Assembly: GCA_016932375.1 (NCBI GenBank)
Contig: JAFGDA010000109.1
Span: forward strand, 1 to 7,122
Origin: Actinomycetota bacterium
Lineage (GTDB): Bacteria; Actinomycetota; Humimicrobiia; Humimicrobiales; Humimicrobiaceae
Reading direction: 5' to 3'
Length of the DNA: 7,122 bases
The position numbers were made by a program, and so were the translations under genes. The stretch's first letter is position 1. Each line of letters starts with the position of its first letter. The notes under the pieces were generated by a model. The model was not told the origin of the DNA. It saw only the letters and a program-made list of their open reading frames with translations, and searched no databases. Shown in pieces: positions 1-6,219 of this stretch.

Positions 1-2
1 AA

Positions 3-707
3 GAATTCCTCACTAAAATAAAAGAACTGTATTTTGAAGATATAGGTTTTGCAAAAATTGACCATCACCGGCTGCTTCGCAGGGATTTTCCGGAAGTCAT
101 ATACGGTAAAAACAAGACACCCGGCGAAATACTTCTTATTGCAAAAAAAATATTGAAGTTTTCCCCCGTACTTATGATTACACGTACAAACAGGGATACC
201 TTTGATTACATAAGCAATAATATGGCCGGTGTGGAAATGAAATACGATTCAGGTGTTATCTATACCCCAATTGATATTCCTGAAAGTGAACTGAAAAAGG
301 GGATAACGGTTATCTGTGCAGGCACATCGGATATAGAAATTGCGGAGGAAGCGGTAATAACCGCGTATCTTATGAAGAACCGTGTTAAAAAGATATATGA
401 TGTTGGCATAGCAGGTATCCACAGGCTCCTTGAATATAAGGATGAACTTAAAAATTCAAAAGTCATAGTGGCAGTTGCGGGAATGGAAGGTGCCCTGCCA
501 GGGGTAGTAAGTTCAATGGTTGAGTGCCCTGTAATAGGGGTGCCCACCAGCATAGGCTATGGTGCAAGTTTTAAAGGCCTGTCCCCGCTTCTTACAATGC
601 TTAATTCATGCAGCCCCGGGGTTGTGGTTGTAAATATTGACAATGGATTCGGGGCCGGTTACGCGGCGGGCATTATAAACCGCAACAGTCAGGGCAGCCA
701 GGAATGA
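3..707 (+). CDS. larB: LarB, nickel-pincer cofactor biosynthesis carboxylase/hydrolase (5' end cut off by the window)
   Basis: LarB carboxylates the pyridinium ring of nicotinic acid adenine dinucleotide and splits off AMP, giving pyridinium-3,5-biscarboxylate mononucleotide; LarE and LarC then add sulfur and nickel to make the cofactor of lactate racemase LarA and its relatives. The reading frame is open from base 3 with no start codon before recognisable LarB sequence, so the true start lies outside, probably about 15-25 codons to the left. Visible codons show the N-terminal block IGFAKIDHHR and FPEVIYG, then the PurE/AIR-carboxylase-like fold: GTSDIEIAEEA from codon 107, DVGIAGIHRLL, AGMEGALPG near 160, VPTSIGYGAS near 180 and NSCSPG near the end. 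The Cys at 609-611 (visible codon 203) matches the position of the family's covalent catalytic cysteine (Cys221 in Lactiplantibacillus plantarum LarB). An internal TTG at 153 is not the start, because family-conserved sequence precedes it. larC, larE and larA are not in the window. Family assignment is very secure. Confidence 0.95.
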   Translation, partial: EFLTKIKELYFEDIGFAKIDHHRLLRRDFPEVIYGKNKTPGEILLIAKKILKFSPVLMITRTNRDTFDYISNNMAGVEMKYDSGVIYTPIDIPESELKKGITVICAGTSDIEIAEEAVITAYLMKNRVKKIYDVGIAGIHRLLEYKDELKNSKVIVAVAGMEGALPGVVSSMVECPVIGVPTSIGYGASFKGLSPLLTMLNSCSPGVVVVNIDNGFGAGYAAGIINRNSQGSQE

Positions 708-732
708 AAATATAAAGGTTTTTATTTTTAAA

Positions 733-757
733 GATTTATTTAGTATTATTATAAATC
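733..757. repeat. Weak AT-rich inverted repeat between larB and pilB
   Basis: GATTTAT at 733-739 is the exact reverse complement of ATAAATC at 751-757, giving a 7-bp stem with an 11-base loop. Only one pair is G-C and no clean T-run follows, so it is a poor intrinsic terminator. It lies just upstream of the possible -10 hexamer at 764-769, where an operator could sit. In sequence this AT-rich a 7-bp dyad may be chance. Confidence 0.25.
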
Positions 758-763
758 AATAAT

Positions 764-769
764 TACAAT
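764..769 (+). promoter_or_regulatory. Possible -10 element for pilB
   Basis: TACAAT differs from the sigma-70 consensus TATAAT at one position and is the best hexamer in the gap between larB and pilB. About 17 bases upstream there is no good -35 match (the sequence there is TAGTAT). A start site about 7 bases downstream would fall near 776, giving a leader of about 34 bases before the pilB ATG. This is a guess from one hexamer in an AT-rich gap. Confidence 0.2.
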
Positions 770-780
770 AATTGAGGTAT

Positions 781-807
781 ATGCAGGAACCGGTCCGGAT
801 TTTTTAA
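781..807 (+). other. Eight-codon mini-ORF directly before pilB
   Basis: ATG at 781 opens an eight-codon frame (MQEPVRIF) that ends with TAA at 805-807, leaving only two bases before the pilB ATG at 810. GAGGT at 774-778 resembles a Shine-Dalgarno core but ends just two bases before this ATG, closer than usual, and is 31 bases from the pilB ATG, which is too far to serve it directly. The layout would permit translational reinitiation onto pilB. There is no evidence that the peptide is made, and it may be accidental. Confidence 0.2.
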
Positions 808-809
808 AT

Positions 810-2495
810 ATGGTAGAGATTGATTTTAAAAAACAGAGAATAGGCGAAATCCTTCTTAACAAGAAACTCATCACTGAAATACAGCTTATGGAAGCCCTTG
901 AAATACAGAAAGAAACAGGTGAAAAGATTGGTGATGTGCTTATAAGGAAAGGCTACATTTCCGACAGCACCCTTGTGGAGCTTATTTCATTCCAGAGAGG
1001 ATATGACACCATAGACCTGAGCAAGATCCAGGACAATATAGACCCTTCCGTAGCCAACCTCGTATCAAAGGACTTTGCCTTCAAAAGGAAGATATTCCCT
1101 TTCAAGTTAATAGACAGCACCCTTCACGTGGCAATGACGGATCCGAGGGATATAAGCGCAGTTGACGAGGTGAGGCTCCTCACAGGTTATAATATAAAAC
1201 CTTATATAACTACCCGCAAGGACATAGAGGATACAATAAAGTTATATACTTCGGATGATTACAGCCTGAAGGAAGTACAGGAAATAATGAATGACCAGGA
1301 CCTGGTAATCTCGGAAAAATACCAGGAAGACATCGTAGAAAAGAATCCTTTAGTCAGGCTTGCCAACCAGGTAATAATGAAAGCAATATCACTGCGTGCA
1401 AGTGATATCCACATAGAACCCCAGGAAAAAACATGTATGATAAGGTTCAGGGTGGATGGTGTACTGCAGAGGATAAAAGATGTCCCCAAGACTGTCCAGA
1501 GGCTATTAATTTCAAGATACAAGATAATGGGCGGAATGGATATAACGGAAAACCGCCTTCCCCAGGACGGCAGGGGTTCAATAAATTTTCAAAACAGGAT
1601 GATAGATTTAAGGTTTGCATCGATCCCTTCAGTATACGGGGAAAATATTACCATAAGGGTCCTGGACCGTGATGATAATATTTTTGATCTTGAGAAAATA
1701 GGTATGGACAAGGATACCATACCAGTTTACAGGGAAATGATATTACTGCCTAATGGTTCGGTGATAATTACCGGCCCAACGGGTTCGGGAAAGACCACCA
1801 CGCTTTATGCAAGCCTTAATCATATAGCAAATATAGAAAAAAAAATATTTACGATTGAGGATCCGGTAGAATACAGGTTCCCGCAAATAATGCAGGTTCA
1901 GGTAAATCCCAAGATAAACATGGATTTCTCAAGAGGGCTCAGGGCTATGATGAGGAGTGACCCTGATATTATTATGGTAGGTGAGATAAGGGACCTTGAA
2001 ACTGCAAGGATTGCCATGGAGGCTTCCATAACAGGGCACCTTGTGCTGACAACGCTTCATACCAATGATGCTCCTTCCAGCCTTACAAGACTGCTTGAAA
2101 TGGGAATTGAGTCCTATATGATTTCTGCCTCCGTCAAATGCATAGTTGCCCAGAGGCTGGTTAGAAAGCTTTGCGAGAACTGCAAAAAAGAGATGGAGGA
2201 AGTCCCGAAACCTTCCATAAGGGAAGACATAAGGGGTATTCTTGAAGGTAGGAAAATATACAGGAAAGTGGGCTGCAGCAGGTGTAATAATACCGGATAC
2301 TATGGCAGGGTGGGCATCTATTCGGTGATGGTGGTTTCCAGAAAGATAAGGCAGATGCTTCTTATGAGAAAAAGCACTGATGAGATAGAAGAGGTTGCCA
2401 GGAAAGAAGGCATGCGGACACTCCTGGAAAGTGCTGCACAGAAAGTGGCAGAAGGCATTACCACAATAGAGGAAATGTACAGGGTAACTTTGTAG
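810..2495 (+). CDS. pilB: PilB/GspE/MshE-family type IV pilus or type II secretion assembly ATPase
   Basis: This is the hexameric cytoplasmic ATPase that powers extension of a type IV pilus or type II secretion pseudopilus at the inner membrane. The N-terminus is a tandem MshEN domain: R10-Q33 and K39-Q62 both follow the RLGxxLLxxGxxxxxxLxxxLxxQ pattern that binds cyclic di-GMP in MshE, with conservative changes. The second N-domain holds SDIHIEP (198-204), RFRVDG (212-217) and RLPQDGR (249-255). The RecA-like domain has Walker A GPTGSGKT (322-329, Lys328), the Asp box TIEDPVEY (348-355), Walker B ending in Glu392 and the His box with His417. C455/C458 and C489/C492 form the tetracysteine zinc site seen in PilB and GspE but absent from PilT-type retraction ATPases. 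Length (561) is normal. ATG 810 is the first in-frame start and gives the usual N-terminus, though it lacks a well-spaced Shine-Dalgarno. No pilC, pilT or pilin gene lies beside it, so pilus versus secretion role cannot be settled. Confidence 0.93.
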   Translation: MVEIDFKKQRIGEILLNKKLITEIQLMEALEIQKETGEKIGDVLIRKGYISDSTLVELISFQRGYDTIDLSKIQDNIDPSVANLVSKDFAFKRKIFPFKLIDSTLHVAMTDPRDISAVDEVRLLTGYNIKPYITTRKDIEDTIKLYTSDDYSLKEVQEIMNDQDLVISEKYQEDIVEKNPLVRLANQVIMKAISLRASDIHIEPQEKTCMIRFRVDGVLQRIKDVPKTVQRLLISRYKIMGGMDITENRLPQDGRGSINFQNRMIDLRFASIPSVYGENITIRVLDRDDNIFDLEKIGMDKDTIPVYREMILLPNGSVIITGPTGSGKTTTLYASLNHIANIEKKIFTIEDPVEYRFPQIMQVQVNPKINMDFSRGLRAMMRSDPDIIMVGEIRDLETARIAMEASITGHLVLTTLHTNDAPSSLTRLLEMGIESYMISASVKCIVAQRLVRKLCENCKKEMEEVPKPSIREDIRGILEGRKIYRKVGCSRCNNTGYYGRVGIYSVMVVSRKIRQMLLMRKSTDEIEEVARKEGMRTLLESAAQKVAEGITTIEEMYRVTL

Positions 2496-2512
2496 TGGTT
2501 TTAACAGTAATA

Positions 2513-2539
2513 CCTGTTTTTTTAATAAAAAGGAACAGG
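2513..2539 (+). terminator. First hairpin after pilB, possible weak terminator
   Basis: CCTGTT (2513-2518) pairs with AACAGG (2534-2539). Inside it T2519-2523 can pair with A2527-2531, leaving a three-base loop and a GG bulge at 2532-2533. Only GTTTT follows before an A-run, so the T-tract is short. It starts 18 bases after the pilB stop and stands directly before the stronger hairpin at 2543-2584. Confidence 0.3.
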
Positions 2540-2542
2540 GTT

Positions 2543-2584
2543 TTAAAAGCCAGGTTTTGTATTTGATATTTAACCTGCTTTTAA
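2543..2584 (+). terminator. Probable intrinsic terminator of pilB
   Basis: TTAAAAGCCAGGTT (2543-2556) pairs with AACCTGCTTTTAA (2572-2584): 13 base pairs with a single bulged C (2550 or 2551) and a 15-base loop. The descending arm contains GC followed by TTTT and then AATTATA, so the structure resembles a rho-independent terminator whose T-run is partly in the stem. The stem is nearly symmetrical in sequence and could also stop transcription coming from the right. Its position, 47 bases after the pilB stop and before the dnaE promoter, fits termination of pilB. Confidence 0.5.
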
Positions 2585-2645
2585 TTATACGGCGTTTATG
2601 CCTGTCGTGGATATAACTCTAAAAATAACTTATTTAAACTGGTTT

Positions 2646-2676
2646 TTGTCAATTGAATCTAAGATAGAATTATAAT
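2646..2676 (+). promoter_or_regulatory. Probable promoter of dnaE, giving a very short or absent leader
   Basis: The perfect -10 hexamer TATAAT lies at 2671-2676 and TTGTCA (2646-2651), one base off the -35 consensus TTGACA, lies 19 bases upstream, slightly longer than the ideal 17. A start site about 7 bases after the -10 falls near G2683, or at A2686 itself, so the dnaE transcript would have at most a few leader bases. This agrees with the absence of any Shine-Dalgarno before ATG 2686. A second hexamer, TAGAAT at 2665-2670, has poorer spacing (13). Confidence 0.4.
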
Positions 2677-2677
2677 T

Positions 2678-2689
2678 ATGCAGCTATGA
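2678..2689 (+). other. Three-codon mini-ORF overlapping the dnaE start
   Basis: ATG CAG CTA TGA: the TGA stop (2687-2689) overlaps the dnaE ATG (2686-2688) as ATGA, the classic arrangement for stop-start coupling. If transcription starts near 2683 this ATG would not be in the message at all, so it matters only if a longer transcript exists. It has no Shine-Dalgarno and is probably chance. Confidence 0.12.
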
Positions 2690-5600
2690 AAAATAATGAT
2701 TTTGTTCACCTTCATGTCCATAGTGAATATTCCCTCCTCGATGGTGCGACCAGGATCAAGGGATTAATAGGGAAGGCTGTAAACTTTGGAATGCCCGCGG
2801 TGGCCCTGACTGATCATGGGGTAATGTATGGAGCAATAGAATTTTACAGCACCGCAAAAGCTGCCGGTATAAAGCCCATTATAGGTTGTGAGGTTTATGT
2901 AGCACCGGAGAGCCGCCTGATTAAACAGGCTGAAAGAGACAGGAGGGAGGAGACTTCATTTCACCTTACTCTCCTGGCCAAAAACAACACTGGATACCAG
3001 AACCTGATGAAACTTGTAAGCCTTGGATTTATTGAAGGATTTTACTATAAGCCCCGTGTGGACAAGGAGCTGCTGCAACAATACCATGAAGGTATAATAG
3101 CATTAAGCGGGTGTATCGGGGGAGAGATCCCGAGGCATATCATAAATGGCAGGATGGACCTGGCCAGGGAGTCCCTTCAGCAGTATGTTGAAATATTTGG
3201 CAGGGATGATTTCTACCTGGAACTTCAGGATTCAGGAATTACGGAACAAAAACATGTCAATACTGTTCTTTCCGGATTCTCAGGGGAATTCAAATTAAAA
3301 ATTGTTGCAACCAATGATGTCCACTATCTTAACAGGGAAGATAATAAAGCCCATGACGTACTCCTTTGCATCCAGACCGGTTCCACCATAAATGAAAAAG
3401 GCAGGCTGAGGTTCCCTACCGACCAGTATTATTTTAAAAGTGGACAGGAAATGCATGAACTGTTTAAGGATTTTAAGGGCGCACTTGAAAATACAATTGA
3501 GATTGCCGGAAGGTGTAAACTGGACCTGAAGTTCAATTTAAACCTGATACCTTCTTTTGAAGTTCCTGATAATTATTCTCCTGATGAGTATTTGAAAAAA
3601 TTATGTTTAAACGGGGCCGGTGAGAGATATAAGGAAATGAACCCTGAAATAAATGAAAGAATAGGAAAAGAGCTTGAAGTCATAAAAAAGATGGGTTTTT
3701 CAGAATATTTCCTTATTGTATGGGATTTTGTAAATTTCGCAAAGAAAAACAATATCAGGGTAGGCCCTGGAAGGGGTTCAGCTGCAGGAAGCGTGGTTTC
3801 GTATTGCCTTGGGATAACTGACATAGAGCCAATGCAGTATGACCTGCTTTTTGAACGTTTCCTTAACGAAGAAAGAAGAAGCATGCCTGATATAGATATA
3901 GATTTTTGTTATGAGAAGAGGGACCAGGTAATCAGGTATGTCACGGGAAAATATGGCGAACGCAGGGTTGCGCAACTGATAACATTCGGTACAATGGCAG
4001 CAAGGCAGGCCATAAGGGATGCAGGCAGGGTACTTGAGATACCATATTCCGATGTTGACAGGGTTGCCAAGATGATACCAATGGAACTTAACATGACAAT
4101 CGGGAATTCATTAAAAATTTCCCCTGAACTGAAACAGGTGTACGAGGGTGATATTGGTATGAGGGAAGTTATAGATACTGCGATGTCCCTTGAGGGGATT
4201 TCAAGACAGGATTCCATCCATGCAGCAGGCGTGGTCATATCTTCTGAAGACCTGTATAACTATACACCAATTCAAAAGGAGGGTGGCACCGATATTGTCA
4301 CACAGTATAAGATGGAAGACATACAGCATATAGGCCTGCTTAAAATGGATTTTCTCGGGCTGAAAACGCTGTCACTCATAGACAAGACCCTGTTTTTAAT
4401 TGAAAAGACCAGGGGTAAAGATATGGATATCAATAAAATACCCCTGGATGACCAGGATACTTTCAGGATGCTCTGTGATGGCGAGTGCCTCGGGGTATTC
4501 CAACTTGAAAGCACAGGGATGAGAGAGCTTGTGATCAACCTGAAACCCGGCAGGTTTGAGGACCTTATTGCCCTGCTTGCCCTTTACAGGCCAGGGCCCC
4601 TGCAAAGCGGTATGGTCAGCGACTTTGTGGAAAGCAAAAACGGCAGGAAAAAAATAAGCTATCTTCACCCGAGCCTTAAACCAATCCTTGAAAGCACATA
4701 CGGCATAATACTTTACCAGGAACAGGTCATGAGGATTGCTTCCGAGCTCGCCGGGTTCAGTATGTCTGAAGCAGACATACTCAGGGGAGCTATAAGCAAA
4801 AAGAAAAGGAAACTCCTGTCTGAACAGAAAACAAAATTTATAGAAGGTGCTGCAAAAAGGGGAATAGACGAAAGTATCTCACTCAAGGTATTCGAACTTG
4901 TCAATCATTTTGCAGAGTATGGCTTCAATAAATCACACAGTGCAGCATACGCCATGATATCATACCAGACAGCATACCTGAAAGCTAATTATCCTGTTGA
5001 ATTTATGGCTGCACTTTTAAGTATCAGGATGGGAAACCAGGAAAAGGTTGCGCAATATGTTCATGATACGAGGAGACTGGGAATAACTGTTCTCCCGCCG
5101 GATGTAAATGAGAGCTTTTCGGATTTTTCAGTTGTAAAGGATTCCATCAGGTTTGGGCTTTCGGCTATCAAAAATGTTGGGACAAATGTGATAGAAAGCA
5201 TTGAAAAAGAGAGAAAGTCAAACGGAAAGTTTAAAAGCTTCGTGGATTTCTGTGAAAGAGTTGAAAGTACCGCATTGAACAGGAAGACCATTGAAAGCCT
5301 TGTAAAGAGCGGGGTATTTGATTCCCTTGGCCAGAGCAGGAAATTTCTTCTTGAAAATTTTGAAAAGATAATCGAAGAGATCCTAAAAATCAGGAGGGAA
5401 AGGGAAAAAGGCCAGTTTTCCCTTTTTGATTTTAAGGATAATGACGGAATGATGGTTCGGCCTGCCGGAATGGCAGATTACAGGGAGCAGAAGACAGAGT
5501 ATCCGGCAAAAAAACTTCTTAATTTTGAGAAGGAGATGCTTGGCCTTTATATTTCAGGGCACCCGTTATTTGAGTATGAAGATTCACTAAGAAAAATTAC

Positions 5601-6219
5601 TCCTATTTCAGAACTAAAGGATCTTGAAGATAAATCAAATGTGGTAATTGGGGGGATAGCAGCAAGAATTAAAATGATATATACAAAAAAGGACCAGCAG
5701 ATGTGTTTTATGGAACTTGAGGATATTGAAGATAGCCTGGAAGTTATCGTTTTTCCATCCGTGCTTGAAAAGTACAGGAGCATGATAGAAGACGACAGGA
5801 TAATTGAGATAAAAGGAAAGCTGGATAAAAAAGAGGACCAGATCAAGTTAATTGCAAGTGAAATAAAGGAACTCGTAAAGGACAGTAATCTTGAGGATGG
5901 TAAAGGTGCAGTTACCATGGACATGTTCGAGGAAGATAAGAATGATAAGATGGTAACTTTCAATATAAGAAAAGACGATCTGGACAGGGAACTCATCAAC
6001 AATTTTTATACCCTTGTCAGTGCCAATCCGGGTGATTACCGGGTGGAGATCAGGGTCGTAGGGCAAAATGGCGGCGGCCTTGAAAAAAAATACCTGCTGC
6101 CGCATTCTTTCAGGGTAAACCCTGATAAGGTTTTTATGGAAGAAATTGAAAAAAAGTTTTCTGGAAAGCTCGGCTTAAATATGCCGGAACAATTTTTAGA
6201 AGGGAATTTAAATGCATGA
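2686..6219 (+). CDS. dnaE: DNA polymerase III alpha subunit (DnaE1-type replicase)
   Basis: This is the catalytic subunit of the chromosomal replicase and extends primers while held on the beta clamp. The N-terminal PHP domain (about 1-280) keeps a full set of metal ligands: H10, H12, D19, H44, E69, H93, C143, D211 and H213. Many proteobacterial enzymes have lost some of these (E. coli has Arg at position 10). The polymerase core shows GPGRGSAAGS (360-369), PDIDIDF (401-407) with catalytic D402 and D404, and D555 in KMDFLGL as the third aspartate. A helix-hairpin-helix region follows near 823-880, then the beta-clamp motif QFSLF (910-914), an OB fold (about 986-1060) and a C-terminal domain to 1177. 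Length is normal for DnaE and there is no intein or frameshift. ATG 2686 is the only sensible start, since TAG at 2665 closes the frame upstream, yet it has no Shine-Dalgarno. Its end overlaps the next gene by 8 bases. Confidence 0.98.
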   Translation: MKNNDFVHLHVHSEYSLLDGATRIKGLIGKAVNFGMPAVALTDHGVMYGAIEFYSTAKAAGIKPIIGCEVYVAPESRLIKQAERDRREETSFHLTLLAKNNTGYQNLMKLVSLGFIEGFYYKPRVDKELLQQYHEGIIALSGCIGGEIPRHIINGRMDLARESLQQYVEIFGRDDFYLELQDSGITEQKHVNTVLSGFSGEFKLKIVATNDVHYLNREDNKAHDVLLCIQTGSTINEKGRLRFPTDQYYFKSGQEMHELFKDFKGALENTIEIAGRCKLDLKFNLNLIPSFEVPDNYSPDEYLKKLCLNGAGERYKEMNPEINERIGKELEVIKKMGFSEYFLIVWDFVNFAKKNNIRVGPGRGSAAGSVVSYCLGITDIEPMQYDLLFERFLNEERRSMPDIDIDFCYEKRDQVIRYVTGKYGERRVAQLITFGTMAARQAIRDAGRVLEIPYSDVDRVAKMIPMELNMTIGNSLKISPELKQVYEGDIGMREVIDTAMSLEGISRQDSIHAAGVVISSEDLYNYTPIQKEGGTDIVTQYKMEDIQHIGLLKMDFLGLKTLSLIDKTLFLIEKTRGKDMDINKIPLDDQDTFRMLCDGECLGVFQLESTGMRELVINLKPGRFEDLIALLALYRPGPLQSGMVSDFVESKNGRKKISYLHPSLKPILESTYGIILYQEQVMRIASELAGFSMSEADILRGAISKKKRKLLSEQKTKFIEGAAKRGIDESISLKVFELVNHFAEYGFNKSHSAAYAMISYQTAYLKANYPVEFMAALLSIRMGNQEKVAQYVHDTRRLGITVLPPDVNESFSDFSVVKDSIRFGLSAIKNVGTNVIESIEKERKSNGKFKSFVDFCERVESTALNRKTIESLVKSGVFDSLGQSRKFLLENFEKIIEEILKIRREREKGQFSLFDFKDNDGMMVRPAGMADYREQKTEYPAKKLLNFEKEMLGLYISGHPLFEYEDSLRKITPISELKDLEDKSNVVIGGIAARIKMIYTKKDQQMCFMELEDIEDSLEVIVFPSVLEKYRSMIEDDRIIEIKGKLDKKEDQIKLIASEIKELVKDSNLEDGKGAVTMDMFEEDKNDKMVTFNIRKDDLDRELINNFYTLVSANPGDYRVEIRVVGQNGGGLEKKYLLPHSFRVNPDKVFMEEIEKKFSGKLGLNMPEQFLEGNLNA
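6200..6206 (+). promoter_or_regulatory. Ribosome binding site for the dehydrogenase gene, inside dnaE
   Basis: AAGGGAA ends five bases before the ATG at 6212, with the GGG core seven bases away. This is the clearest Shine-Dalgarno in the window, and it supports ATG 6212 over the ATG at 6216, which reads into a stop after two codons. Confidence 0.6.

Noticed and set aside
260..553. 97-codon reverse-strand open frame opposite larB
   Set aside because: Entirely antisense to highly conserved LarB codons, with no domain and no ribosome site supporting it.
153..707. TTG at 153 as the start of larB
   Set aside because: The same frame is open back to base 3 and encodes family-conserved LarB sequence (IGFAKIDHHR, FPEVIYG) before it, so the gene is truncated by the window edge rather than starting here.
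1433..1672. 79-codon + strand frame inside pilB
   Set aside because: Out of frame within the conserved pilB core; its sequence resembles no protein family.
2591..2602. Small GGC/GCC hairpin upstream of dnaE
   Set aside because: A three-base-pair stem with a six-base loop is too weak to mean anything.
5547..6002. 151-codon reverse-strand open frame opposite dnaE
   Set aside because: It lies wholly within the dnaE OB-fold and C-terminal coding region, has low-complexity Ser/Leu/Ile-rich composition typical of an antisense shadow and no recognisable motif.
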